Shown: positions 45,477-53,863 of the stretch, piece by piece
How positions within the stretch are numbered: position 1 is the stretch's first letter
Layout: every line of letters begins with the position of its first letter
NCBI RefSeq assembly: GCF_022533585.1
Contig: NZ_CP092827.1
Location: 1,280,001-1,344,000, forward strand
Source: Pseudomonas sp. LS.1a
GTDB lineage: Bacteria; Pseudomonadota; Gammaproteobacteria; Pseudomonadales; Pseudomonadaceae
DNA length: 64,000 nt
Direction: 5' to 3'
Notes under the pieces: generated by a model
Database searches by the model: none
The model's input: the letters and a program-made list of their open reading frames with translations, nothing else
Told to the model about the DNA's origin: nothing
Program-made: the position numbers and the translations under genes

Positions 45477-46528
45477 CCCAAGCCTGGTGGCGTGACGCCT
45501 GCCAACCCCTCGACAACGCCGCCATGGACCAGGCCCGCGCCCGTCAGCAGCAGCTGACCAAACCTGCCGGTTCGCTCGGCCAGCTGGAAGGCCTGGCCAT
45601 TCAGCTGGCCGGCCTGCAGGGGCGTGAGCGGCCAACGCTGGATCACGCTGCAATCAGCATTTTTGCCGGTGACCACGGTGTGGTCGAGGAAGGCATCTCG
45701 GCCTACCCGCAAGCGGTGACCGGGCAGATGCTGCGCAACTTCGTCGGCGGTGGCGCGGCGATCAGCGTGCTGGCGCGCCAGCTGCAGGCCAGCCTGGAGG
45801 TCGTCGACCTGGGCACCATCGACCCGCACCTGGAGCTGCCTGGCGTGCGTCATCTGCGCCTGGGCGCCGGTACCGCCAACTTTGCCCGCCAGCCAGCGAT
45901 GACCGAAGGCCAGCTGCAGGCCGCCCTGCAGGCCGGTCGCGATAGTGCCCTGCGCGCCGCCGAACAGGGCGCGCAGCTGTTCATCGGTGGCGAGATGGGG
46001 ATTGGCAACACCACGGCAGCCGCCGCCCTGGCCAGTGTCCTGCTGGGCTGCCCGCCGGCTGAATCGAGTGGCCCGGGTACCGGCCTGGACAACGCCGGGG
46101 TGCGGCACAAGGCCGAGGTTATCGAGCGCGCGCTGAGCCTGCATGGCCTCAGCGCCAACGATCCCTTGCAGGCGCTGGGCTGTGTCGGTGGTTTCGAGAT
46201 CGCGGCCTTGGCCGGTGCCTACATGGGCTGCGCGCAGGCGGGTATCGCAGTGCTGGTGGACGGCTTCATCTGCAGCGTCGCCGCGCTGCTGGCGGTGCGC
46301 CTCAACCCGCAGTGCCGGGCCTGGCTGCTGTTCGCCCACCAAGGCGCAGAGCCTGGGCACAAAGCCGTGCTCGACACGTTGCAGGCCGAGCCGTTGCTGG
46401 CCCTGGGCCTGCGCCTGGGCGAGGGCAGTGGGGCTGCCCTGGCCGTGCCGCTGTTGCGCCTGGCCTGTGCGCTGCACGGGCAGATGGCGACCTTCGCCGA
46501 GGCGGCGGTGGCGGACCGCCCGGCATGA
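45473..46528 (+). CDS. cobT: Nicotinate-nucleotide-dimethylbenzimidazole phosphoribosyltransferase CobT (CobU of Pseudomonas nomenclature)
   Basis: 351-residue enzyme activating 5,6-dimethylbenzimidazole with nicotinate mononucleotide to alpha-ribazole phosphate. [52 protein letters not shown] and the C-terminal [12 protein letters not shown] with the catalytic Glu are present. Follows BluB's product in the pathway; overlaps cobP and the phosphatase gene by 4 bp each. Confidence 0.96.
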   Translation: MTQAWWRDACQPLDNAAMDQARARQQQLTKPAGSLGQLEGLAIQLAGLQGRERPTLDHAAISIFAGDHGVVEEGISAYPQAVTGQMLRNFVGGGAAISVLARQLQASLEVVDLGTIDPHLELPGVRHLRLGAGTANFARQPAMTEGQLQAALQAGRDSALRAAEQGAQLFIGGEMGIGNTTAAAALASVLLGCPPAESSGPGTGLDNAGVRHKAEVIERALSLHGLSANDPLQALGCVGGFEIAALAGAYMGCAQAGIAVLVDGFICSVAALLAVRLNPQCRAWLLFAHQGAEPGHKAVLDTLQAEPLLALGLRLGEGSGAALAVPLLRLACALHGQMATFAEAAVADRPA

Positions 46529-47091
46529 TCCTCGACCTGCTGCGCCATGGTGAAACGGAGCAGGGCGGCCTGCGTGGCAGCCTTGATGATGCCCTGACCG
46601 ACAAAGGCTGGGCGCAGATGCGTGACGCCGTGGCCGAGGCCGGCCCGTGGGAGGTGCTGGTCAGTTCGCCGTTGCAGCGCTGTGCACGTTTTGCCGAGGA
46701 ACTGGGCGAGCGCCTTAACCTGCCCGTACAGCGCGAAGCGGCGTTGCAGGAGCTGCATTTTGGCGACTGGGAGGGCCGTAGTGCGGCGCAGATCATGGAA
46801 GACCAGGCGGACGCGCTGGGGCGCTTCTGGGCGGACCCTTATGCGTTTACGCCGCCCAATGGCGAGCCGGTCGAGGCGTTCGCCGAACGTGTGCTGGCGG
46901 CTGTCGAGCGCCTGAGCCGTCAGCATGCTGGCAAGCGTGTGCTGCTGGTCACCCATGGCGGCGTGATGCGGCTGTTGCTGGCCCGTGCTCGTGGCCTGCC
47001 GAGGGCGCAGTTGCTGCAGGTCGAAGTTGGCCACGCTGCGCTGATGCGACTGGTGCCGGGTGATGACGGCCAGTGGGTGGAGGGGCGCTGA
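46525..47091 (+). CDS. Histidine phosphatase family protein, alpha-ribazole phosphatase (CobC type)
   Basis: 188-residue phosphoglycerate-mutase-like phosphatase: [11 protein letters not shown] carries the phospho-His, and [25 protein letters not shown] and [12 protein letters not shown] complete the site. In this operon the expected reaction is removal of phosphate from alpha-ribazole 5'-phosphate or from adenosylcobalamin 5'-phosphate. The name cobC is used for this enzyme in Salmonella, but for the decarboxylase in Pseudomonas, so no symbol is given. Overlaps cobT; 1 bp before cobS. Confidence 0.9.
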   Translation: MILDLLRHGETEQGGLRGSLDDALTDKGWAQMRDAVAEAGPWEVLVSSPLQRCARFAEELGERLNLPVQREAALQELHFGDWEGRSAAQIMEDQADALGRFWADPYAFTPPNGEPVEAFAERVLAAVERLSRQHAGKRVLLVTHGGVMRLLLARARGLPRAQLLQVEVGHAALMRLVPGDDGQWVEGR

Positions 47092-47092
47092 G

Positions 47093-47815
47093 ATGTTGCC
47101 GTTGTGGATTGCCTTGCAGTTTCTCAGCAGCCTGCCGGTGAGCCTGCCGGGCATGCCGGCGCCACGTGAGGTGGGGCGTTCGCTGCTCTGGTACCCGTTG
47201 GTCGGGTTGTTGTTCGGCTTGCTGCTGTGGCTGGCCAGCCATTTCCTGCAGGGCACGCCGGCGCCGCTGCACGCGGCCCTGCTGCTGACGTTGTGGGTGT
47301 TGCTCAGTGGCGCCTTGCACCTGGATGGCCTGGCGGACAGTGCTGACGCCTGGCTGGGCGGTTTTGGTGACCGCGAACGCACTTTGCAGATCATGAAAGA
47401 CCCGCGTAGCGGGCCGATTGCCGTGGTCACCCTGGTGCTGGTGCTGTTGCTGAAGTTCTGCGCCTTGTGGGTGCTGGTCGAGCAGGGCATTGGCATGCAG
47501 TTGCTGCTTGCACCGCTGATCGGGCGGGCGGCGATGCTCGGGCTGTTCCTGAGCACGCCTTATGTGCGACAGGGCGGTTTGGGGCAGGCGCTGGCCGAGC
47601 ACCTGCCTCGGCCTGCGGCCGGGTGGGTGCTGCTGGGCTGTGCGCTCTTCTGCCTGGTCCTGGGTGGATGGATCGTGGTGCTGGCATTGGCGGTGTTTGC
47701 CTGGTTGCGACAATTGATGTGCCGGCGCCTGGGCGGGACTACCGGCGATACCGCTGGTGCAATGCTGGAGTTGCTCGAACTGACCGTGATGCTGGGGTTG
47801 GCGTTGGGCCTCTGA
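47093..47815 (+). CDS. cobS: Adenosylcobinamide-GDP ribazoletransferase CobS (CobV)
   Basis: 240-residue inner-membrane enzyme joining alpha-ribazole to adenosylcobinamide-GDP, the last assembly step of B12. LQFLSSLPV opens the protein; ALHLDGLADSADAWLGGFGDRERTLQIMKDPRSGPIAVV is the diagnostic loop, and RRLGGTTGDTAGAMLELLE ends it. Six or so helices. Last gene of the operon. Confidence 0.95.
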   Translation: MLPLWIALQFLSSLPVSLPGMPAPREVGRSLLWYPLVGLLFGLLLWLASHFLQGTPAPLHAALLLTLWVLLSGALHLDGLADSADAWLGGFGDRERTLQIMKDPRSGPIAVVTLVLVLLLKFCALWVLVEQGIGMQLLLAPLIGRAAMLGLFLSTPYVRQGGLGQALAEHLPRPAAGWVLLGCALFCLVLGGWIVVLALAVFAWLRQLMCRRLGGTTGDTAGAMLELLELTVMLGLALGL

Positions 47816-47977
47816 GCTCTTGCTCAGGACGCTGGCCCTGTAGGAACGCAAGCAGGATGCTGTAGGGGGGTTCTGAGCCTAACGTGCTGGCAAATTCCTG
47901 AAAAACTCAGCAAGAGCCGGCATTTTGTCACTGGCGTATGCTTGCCCCTTCGCTAACTGTCGAGGAGTGTTCGCACC

Positions 47978-49165
47978 ATGCGTCATGTCATTCTCGCCGC
48001 GTTGTTGGTGGCCATGGGGCCTGCAGCCCTGGCAGCCGATCTCATGGATTTCTGGAACACCCCACGCCACGGCGGCAACAGCTTCAACCGGCTGCCACCC
48101 GAGCAAGTCTATTTCGACGCCCTGAGCGGCTATGGCGCGACCTGGGTGCGGCTGTCCTACGACAAATGGCAGCCGGCAGAACGCGACTTCCTCCTCGGCG
48201 ATGCCGATGCCTACCAAGGCCTGCCTGCCGCCGACCTGGCCACGCTGCGAGCCACTCTCGACCGTGCCCATCAGGCCGGCCTCAAGGTGGTCATAGCACC
48301 GCTTTCGCTACCCGGCATGCGCTGGTCGCAAAACAACCAGGGCCAGTTCGACGACCGCCTCTGGCAAGACAAACGCTACTGGTTGCAGGCTGCGGCCTTC
48401 TGGCGGGATCTGGCCCGTGAGCTGAAAGGTCACCCGGCCATCGCCGCCTACAACCTGGTCAACGAGCCCGCGCCGGAGAAGCAAGGTGGCCTGGCCGAGC
48501 ATGCCGACCCCGGGCAAATGCAGCAGTGGTATGCACGGCAGCAGGGCACTGCGCGTGACCTGCCCGCCCTGTATCGGCAGTTGATAGTGGCCATTCGCGA
48601 GGAGGATGCGGACACGCCGGTCATGCTCGATGCCGGCTGGTTCGCCGCCGCCGACGCCTTCGGTTACTGGCCGGCACCTGTGGAAGACCAGCGGGTGCTG
48701 TACAGCGTGCACATGTACGAGCCCTATCTGGTGACCAGTGCACCGAACATGACGCGCAAGCAACCCATCGCCTATCCCGGCCCGGCACCGTTCGCGGGGC
48801 AAACGCAGCAGTGGGATGGCCAGCGTGTGGCGCAGTACCTGCACCAACCGCTGGACTGGGCCGAGGCCATGAAGGTGCCCCGCTCGCGGCTGGTGGTGGG
48901 TGAGTTCGGTTGCATGCGCAGGTTGCCGGGCTGCCGGCAATACCTGGAAGACGTGCTCAGCGTGCTGGATCGCCACCGGTTGCATTGGGCCTTTTACAGC
49001 TTCCGTGAAGATAACTGGGACGGTATGGACTACGAGCTGGGCTCGGCCAAGGTGCCGTGGCGCTATTGGCAGGCCATCGAGCAGGGCGCTCCAGACCCGC
49101 TGGCGCGCAAGGCTACGGTGGAGTTCGAGCCGATTCTCAGGCGCTTGAACCCAGGCAGAGGGTAG
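47978..49165 (+). CDS. Secreted glycoside hydrolase family 5 (cellulase-like) protein
   Basis: 395-residue exported protein: signal peptide MRHVILAALLVAMGPAALA, then a GH5-type TIM barrel. The acid/base Glu163 is in YNLVNEPAPE and the nucleophile Glu309 in RLVVGEFGC; WVRLSYDKWQ and VHMYEPYLVT fit barrel strands. It could act on beta-glucans or mannans, or on a self-made exopolysaccharide; no polysaccharide synthesis genes are adjacent, so the substrate is open. ATG 47978; monocistronic. Confidence 0.87.
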   Translation: MRHVILAALLVAMGPAALAADLMDFWNTPRHGGNSFNRLPPEQVYFDALSGYGATWVRLSYDKWQPAERDFLLGDADAYQGLPAADLATLRATLDRAHQAGLKVVIAPLSLPGMRWSQNNQGQFDDRLWQDKRYWLQAAAFWRDLARELKGHPAIAAYNLVNEPAPEKQGGLAEHADPGQMQQWYARQQGTARDLPALYRQLIVAIREEDADTPVMLDAGWFAAADAFGYWPAPVEDQRVLYSVHMYEPYLVTSAPNMTRKQPIAYPGPAPFAGQTQQWDGQRVAQYLHQPLDWAEAMKVPRSRLVVGEFGCMRRLPGCRQYLEDVLSVLDRHRLHWAFYSFREDNWDGMDYELGSAKVPWRYWQAIEQGAPDPLARKATVEFEPILRRLNPGRG

Positions 49166-49311
49166 TGCCTGCCAGCTAAGTCATTGGGGGCCGCTTTGCG
49201 GCACATCGCCGGCAAGCCAGTTGCTCCCACAGGGTCCCGTCAACGCAATCTGACAGACTTTAGGGCTGAGGGGCGTCGGTAATCATGAAATCTCTTGCAA
49301 CACACATGATG

Positions 49312-49325
49312 CGGGTATATACACG
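49312..49325. promoter_or_regulatory. MarR operator candidate 1 (upstream of marR)
   Basis: CGGGTATATACACG, 6 bp before the marR start codon, matches 12 of 14 positions of the palindrome at 49753. Position suggests autorepression. Confidence 0.6.
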
Positions 49326-49330
49326 TATCC

Positions 49331-49735
49331 ATGCTGACCAGTGAATGCATCTGTACCCATCTGCGTCGTGCCGCCCGTGGGGTGAGCCGGCATTACGACG
49401 AAGCCCTTGCCGGCTTTGGGGTCAATGTCGCCCAGTTTTCCCTGTTGCGTCATCTGCAGCGGCTCGACCGCCCCAGTATCACCACCTTGGCAGAGGCCAT
49501 GGGCCTGGAGCGCAGTACCCTGGGCCGCAACCTGCGGGTGCTGGAGGCTGAAGGGCTGGTGGCCTTGGCCGATGGCGACGACCAGCGCAACCGCGTGGTG
49601 CTGCTGACCGAGGCCGGTACGCAACTGCTGCGCGCTGCCCATCCGGCCTGGGAACAGGCCCAGGCCGATCTGGTGGAACGGCTGGGGGCAGGGCAGCGGG
49701 ATGAACTGGTGCGCTTGCTGGATCAACTGGCTTGA
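49331..49735 (+). CDS. MarR-family transcriptional regulator
   Basis: 134-residue winged-helix MarR protein: dimerisation helix at the N-terminus, HTH around ITTLAEAMGLERSTLGRNLRVLEAEGLV and a wing DGDDQRNRVVLLT. Cys6 and Cys8 in SECICTH near the N-terminus could make it thiol-responsive like OhrR/OspR, which fits a downstream glutathione peroxidase. The gene order MarR-MFS-glutathione peroxidase-FadL resembles PA1285-PA1288 of P. aeruginosa. Effector unknown. Confidence 0.88.
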   Translation: MLTSECICTHLRRAARGVSRHYDEALAGFGVNVAQFSLLRHLQRLDRPSITTLAEAMGLERSTLGRNLRVLEAEGLVALADGDDQRNRVVLLTEAGTQLLRAAHPAWEQAQADLVERLGAGQRDELVRLLDQLA

Positions 49736-49752
49736 ATTGATACGACTATAAG

Positions 49753-49766
49753 CGGGTATGTACCCG
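49753..49766. promoter_or_regulatory. MarR operator candidate 2 (between marR and the MFS gene)
   Basis: CGGGTATGTACCCG, a perfect inverted repeat 30 bp before the MFS start, nearly the same as the one upstream of marR. Confidence 0.65.
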
Positions 49767-49796
49767 TAAAAACCTTGCGATGTGCTGGAGATAACA

Positions 49797-50999
49797 ATGA
49801 CTTCGGTGTGGCGAACCAGCGGGTGGGTATTGGTGGGAGCAGCGTTGATCCTGGCGCTATCCTTGGGTGTGCGGCACGGCTTCGGCCTGTTCCTGGCGCC
49901 AATGAGCGCCGATTTTGGCTGGGGGCGTGAGGTGTTCGCCTTCGCCATTGCCTTGCAGAACCTGATCTGGGGGCTGGCGCAACCGTTCGCTGGCGCCCTG
50001 GCCGACCGCCTGGGCGCGGCGCGGGTGGTGATCATTGGGGGTATTCTCTATGCGGCCGGGTTGGTGCTGATGGGCATGGCCGACTCGGCCTGGTCGTTGT
50101 CGCTGAGCGCCGGCTTGCTGATCGGCATCGGCCTGTCCGGTACCTCGTTCTCGGTCATCCTTGGCGTGGTCGGGCGCGCCGTACCGGCGGAGAAGCGCAG
50201 CATGGCCATGGGCATTGCCAGCGCTGCCGGTTCTTTCGGCCAGTTCGCCATGTTGCCGGGCACCCTCGGCCTGATCCAGTGGCTGGGCTGGTCCGCTGCG
50301 TTGCTGGTGCTGGGCCTGTTGGTGGCGCTGATCGTGCCTTTCGTCGGCCTGTTGCGCGATCGCCCGTTGCCCAGTCATGGCGCCGAACAGACCTTGGGCC
50401 AGGCCCTGCGCGAGGCGTGCTCGCACTCCGGCTTCTGGTTGCTGGCGCTGGGCTTCTTCGTTTGTGGCTTCCAGGTGGTGTTCATTGGCGTGCACCTGCC
50501 GGCCTACCTGGTCGACCAGCACCTGGCCGCGACCACCGGTACCACGGTGCTGGCGCTGGTGGGCCTGTTCAATATCGTCGGTACTTTCACCGCCGGCTGG
50601 CTGGGTGGGCGCATGTCCAAGCCGCGCCTGCTGACCGGGCTGTACCTGCTGCGTGCGGTAGTGATCGTGCTGTTCCTCTGGGCGCCGGTGACTGAATTCA
50701 GTGCTTACCTGTTCGGCATTGCCATGGGCCTGCTGTGGCTGTCCACGGTGCCGCTGACCAACGGCACCGTGGCCACGGTGTTCGGCGTGCGCAACCTGTC
50801 CATGCTTGGCGGCATCGTCTTCCTGTTCCACCAACTGGGCGCCTTCCTGGGTGGCTGGTTGGGTGGGGTGGTGTACGACCGCACCGGCAGCTACGACCTG
50901 GTCTGGCAGATTTCCATCTTGCTCAGCCTGCTGGCCGCCGCCCTTAGCTGGCCCGTGCGCGAACGCCCGGTCGCCCGCCTGCAGGCCCAGGCCGCATGA
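49797..50999 (+). CDS. MFS transporter
   Basis: 400-residue major facilitator with 12 predicted helices. LADRLGAARVVIIGG between helices 2 and 3 is the MFS signature loop, and GVVGRAVPAEKRSMAMGIASAAGSFGQF is the middle-half motif seen in oxalate/formate-type and related transporters. Likely an exporter or uptake system controlled by the preceding MarR, through the palindrome at 49753. Substrate unknown. Stop overlaps the small membrane gene as ATGA. Confidence 0.88.
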   Translation: MTSVWRTSGWVLVGAALILALSLGVRHGFGLFLAPMSADFGWGREVFAFAIALQNLIWGLAQPFAGALADRLGAARVVIIGGILYAAGLVLMGMADSAWSLSLSAGLLIGIGLSGTSFSVILGVVGRAVPAEKRSMAMGIASAAGSFGQFAMLPGTLGLIQWLGWSAALLVLGLLVALIVPFVGLLRDRPLPSHGAEQTLGQALREACSHSGFWLLALGFFVCGFQVVFIGVHLPAYLVDQHLAATTGTTVLALVGLFNIVGTFTAGWLGGRMSKPRLLTGLYLLRAVVIVLFLWAPVTEFSAYLFGIAMGLLWLSTVPLTNGTVATVFGVRNLSMLGGIVFLFHQLGAFLGGWLGGVVYDRTGSYDLVWQISILLSLLAAALSWPVRERPVARLQAQAA

Positions 51000-51118
51000 A
51001 CCGCTACCTGGCTAGGGGGCTACTGGCCGGCGCCGCCTTGTTACTGCTGGCGCTGGTGTGGTGGGGCTGGCACAAGGGCGGGATGGCGTTGATGCAGCTG
51101 GGCATGAGTGTTTGTTAG
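50996..51118 (+). CDS. Small single-helix membrane protein
   Basis: 40 residues; starts ATG 50996 overlapping the MFS stop (ATGA), stop TAG 51116-51118. One hydrophobic helix (about residues 8-24, [17 protein letters not shown]) with a basic N-terminal side (MNRYLARG) and a polar C-terminus. The 4-bp coupling and uninterrupted frame indicate a real gene, perhaps a regulatory subunit of the MFS protein. Function unknown. Confidence 0.65.
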   Translation: MNRYLARGLLAGAALLLLALVWWGWHKGGMALMQLGMSVC

Positions 51119-51164
51119 GCGCTACCCTGCAAGTTCGAGGATTGTCTTGCGGGAGAAACGAGTC

Positions 51165-51716
51165 ATGCGTGCACATTGGTTGACGGTGCCGGTGCTGGCC
51201 CTGCTTGCCAGCGCATCGAGCTGGGCTGCTGATTGCCCGGCGTTGTTGCAGGGCAGCCTGCCGGAGCTGCGTGGCAAGGGGCAGGTTGACCTGTGCGAGC
51301 GCTTTGCCGGCAAGCCGCTGGTGGTGGTGAACACGGCCAGCTATTGCGGTTTTGCGCCGCAGTTCGAGGGGTTGGAGGCGACGTACAAGGAATATCACCA
51401 ACAAGGCCTGGAAATGCTTGGCGTGCCATCCAACGACTTCAAGCAGGAAGATGCGGACAGCGAGAAGACCGCCAAGGTCTGCTATGCCAACTACGGTGTC
51501 ACGTTCACCATGACCAAGACGCAGCCGGTGCGGGGCACGGATGCGATACCGCTGTTCGCTGAACTGGCCAGCCAGAGCAGTGCACCGAAGTGGAACTTCT
51601 ACAAGTACGTGGTGGACCGCAAGGGCAAGGTGATCGGCAACTTCTCCAGCCTGACCAAGCCGGATGATCCTGCGTTCCGGGCTGCTATCGAAAAGGCTAT
51701 TGCCTCGCAGCCATAA
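51165..51716 (+). CDS. Periplasmic glutathione peroxidase
   Basis: 183-residue thioredoxin-fold peroxidase of the GPx family with an N-terminal signal peptide (cleavage near ..SSWAADC). The peroxidatic Cys61 lies in [12 protein letters not shown], matching the NVAS.CG..PQ family motif; [13 protein letters not shown] and [19 protein letters not shown] follow. It reduces hydroperoxides with thioredoxin- or glutathione-type donors; export to the periplasm is unusual compared with cytosolic relatives. Probably expressed with the MarR-controlled unit. Confidence 0.9.
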   Translation: MRAHWLTVPVLALLASASSWAADCPALLQGSLPELRGKGQVDLCERFAGKPLVVVNTASYCGFAPQFEGLEATYKEYHQQGLEMLGVPSNDFKQEDADSEKTAKVCYANYGVTFTMTKTQPVRGTDAIPLFAELASQSSAPKWNFYKYVVDRKGKVIGNFSSLTKPDDPAFRAAIEKAIASQP

Positions 51717-51726
51717 CTGGCTGCAC

Positions 51727-52478
51727 TTGCTCTTGCTCTTGCTCTTGCTCTTGCTCTTGCTCTTGCTCTTGCTCTTGCTTCTAAGCGCGCGATAGTTCAG
51801 GCGCCGCCGATTGCGACTTCAGGAGGCCGAGCGAAGGCCTTGCGGAGGGAGGTGACGGGCATGGATGCCCGTCAAGCGCTGGGCCCCATGGATGGGGCCT
51901 GCAGCGCGTACTCCCGGGAGCAAGCCCGTAGCGAGGGGACCCCGTAGCGCAGCGGAGGGGCCGGATGATAGGAGCCAGCGTTTTTTGGTTACTTTTTGTC
52001 GCGTTTGACAAAAAGTGACCCGCCGTAAGGGCGGAAGGGTGAATAAGCGCCACCTTCGAAAATGAATGTTGACCCCATTGTTGATGCCCACGCTTGAAAG
52101 CGAAGAGCGAAGAGCGAAGAGCGAAGAGCGGAAAAGTGCTGGTTTTGATCTCGCGCATAGTCCATTTACGATGGCGACGCGGATTCACCTTTTCGCCCTT
52201 ACGGCGAGTCACTTTTTGTCAAACGCGACAAAAAGTAACCAAAAAACGCTGCGCTCCCATCATCCGGCCCCTGCGCTGCGCTCCGGGGTTCCCTCACTCC
52301 GGCCTTGCTCCCGGGAGGACCGCGCTGCAGGCCCCATCCTGGGGCCCAGCGCTTGACGGGCATCCATGCCCGTCACCTCCCTCCGCAAGGCCTGCGTTCG
52401 GCCTCCTGAAGTCGCGAAGATCAAGATCAAGATCAAGATCAAGATCAAGATCAAGATCAAGATCAAGATCAAGATCAA
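51727..52478. repeat. Long inverted-repeat element with hexanucleotide tails, copy B
   Basis: Left tail: eight TTGCTC hexamers plus one TTGCTT (51727-51780). Left arm about 51814-52053 and right arm about 52172-52414, inverted to one another and nearly the same as in copy A. Right tail: ten perfect GATCAA hexamers (52419-52478). The loop (about 52054-52171) has AGCGAAG four times, against two in copy A. Orientation relative to the window is the same as copy A. It sits between the convergent glutathione peroxidase and DUF2798 genes. No protein-coding signal; the open frames are the hairpin sequence read through. Confidence 0.85.
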
Positions 52479-52516
52479 AGTCAAAAGCAGGTAACGTGGC
52501 CGGGTTTCGGGTTATT

Positions 52517-52777
52517 TCACTTTGCATGCACCGTAATCGCCACCAACCGCACCACCACCGGCCTGACCATCAACACACAAACGAACGCCACAGGCATTGC
52601 CAACTGGTACGCCTTCAGCACGTTGCCGAGGTATTCGGGGTTGACCCCCGCATTCGCTGCAGTGATCACGAAACACATCAACAGTGCCATGATCGACGAC
52701 ATGTAGAAGGCAAAAACGTAGGGCGTGGCGCCCGGGTGCAATTTGCGTCGGCTGCGTGCCTGGGGCAGGTTGCTCAT
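52517..52777 (-). CDS. DUF2798 membrane protein
   Basis: 86-residue protein with two predicted helices (about 24-44 and 57-79) and a basic N-terminus; TPYVFAFYMSSIMALLMCFVITAANAG and AYQLAMPVAFVCVLMVRPVVVRLV fit DUF2798. Function unknown. ATG 52777. It is divergent from the LysR gene, which probably controls it. Confidence 0.82.
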   Translation of the reverse strand: MSNLPQARSRRKLHPGATPYVFAFYMSSIMALLMCFVITAANAGVNPEYLGNVLKAYQLAMPVAFVCVLMVRPVVVRLVAITVHAK

Positions 52778-52853
52778 GCGAACTCCTGAAAGATGAGTAG
52801 AGGCGCAGGTTAGCAACGCACCGGGCAGCACCTGTAGACCAGTCGTATTGAGT

Positions 52854-52879
52854 TCTTTATAAAGAGATTCTTACGAATC
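52854..52879. promoter_or_regulatory. Two palindromes in the DUF2798-lysR intergenic region
   Basis: TCTTTATAAAGA (52854-52865), a perfect 12-bp palindrome, directly followed by GATTC-TTAC-GAATC (52866-52879). Both lie just before the LysR start at 52892, where a divergent LysR regulator would bind. Seen directly; binding is inferred. Confidence 0.5.
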
Positions 52880-52891
52880 CAGGGGCTCAGC

Positions 52892-53821
52892 ATGGACCTG
52901 CTCAATGCCATTCGCTGCTTCATCAAGGTGGTCGAAGCCGGCAGTATCGCCGCCGGCGCCCGCAACCTGGGCCTGAGCCCGGCCGCGGTCAGCCAGAACC
53001 TGGCACGCCTGGAAGGCCACTTGCAGGTTCGCCTCCTCAGCCGCACCACACGCAGTATGGCGCTGACGCCCGCCGGTACCCAGTACTACCAACGCGTCAG
53101 GCACATCGAGCGCGACCTGGCCCTGGCCGAACAGGCCGTCACCACCCCCGACAGCGAACCCCAGGGGCGGCTGTGCATTGCCTCGACGTCCGCCTTCGGT
53201 CGCCACGTCCTGGCACCCTTGATACCCGCATTCAGTGCCCGCTACCCCCTGCTTTCGATAGAGTTGGTAACGACTGATCGCCGGGTCAACCATGCGCGGG
53301 AAGATGTGGATGTGAGCCTGCGCATTGCCCCACAACTGGAAGAACAGTTGCTGGCCCGGCACATCGCCCGTATCCCGTTCATTTGCTGTGCCTCGCCCGG
53401 TTACCTGCAAGACGCCGGCGTGCCGGCCACGCCCGAGGCCTTGCGTGACCACCGCTGCCTGGTGTTCCGCTACCCGGTGGATGGGCGCTTCCTGCGTTGG
53501 GGGTTCATGCGCGACGGGCTGCGGTTCGAGGCAGAGTTCGGCAGTGTCCTGATCAGCGACGACATCGATGCCCTGACCCAGATGGCACTGCACGATGGCG
53601 GCATCACCCGCTTGGCCGAGTTCATCGTGCGGCCGTATCTGGCCGCTGGGGCGCTGGTACCGTTGTTCGAATACAGCGATAGCGGCCAGGCCTATGCCCA
53701 GACCGAACCGATGGATATCTACCTGTGCCTGGCCGACCGCTTCGCCATGACCACTAAAGTGCGTGTGTTCATGGACTACCTGCGCGAATGCCTGGGCGAC
53801 AGCTGGCAGATGCAGGCATGA
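52892..53821 (+). CDS. LysR-family transcriptional regulator
   Basis: 309-residue LysR regulator of the CrgA/AaeR-like type: HTH in residues 1-60 (LLNAIRCFIKVVEAGSIAAGARNLGLSPAAVSQ) and an effector domain (about 90-295). Probably governs the divergent DUF2798 gene and itself. Ligand unknown. ATG 52892; a terminator follows the stop at once. Confidence 0.9.
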   Translation: MDLLNAIRCFIKVVEAGSIAAGARNLGLSPAAVSQNLARLEGHLQVRLLSRTTRSMALTPAGTQYYQRVRHIERDLALAEQAVTTPDSEPQGRLCIASTSAFGRHVLAPLIPAFSARYPLLSIELVTTDRRVNHAREDVDVSLRIAPQLEEQLLARHIARIPFICCASPGYLQDAGVPATPEALRDHRCLVFRYPVDGRFLRWGFMRDGLRFEAEFGSVLISDDIDALTQMALHDGGITRLAEFIVRPYLAAGALVPLFEYSDSGQAYAQTEPMDIYLCLADRFAMTTKVRVFMDYLRECLGDSWQMQA

Positions 53822-53847
53822 AAAAACCGCCACGAGGGCGGTTTTTC
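53822..53847. terminator. Bidirectional terminator between lysR and fadL
   Basis: AAAAAACCGCC-ACGA-GGGCGGTTTTTC: GC-rich 6-bp stem with A and T runs on both sides, immediately after the lysR stop and 17 bp beyond the fadL stop. Works in both directions. Confidence 0.88.
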
Positions 53848-53863
53848 ATGTAACGCGTACGAA

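Noticed and set aside
49186..49236. Possible degraded REP after the GH5 gene
   Set aside because: Contains GGGGCCGCTTTGCGG and GCTCCCACAGGG but the halves no longer match; too decayed to list as a unit.
52419..52478. Hexamer arrays as a CRISPR
   Set aside because: Units are 6 bp with no spacers and no cas genes.
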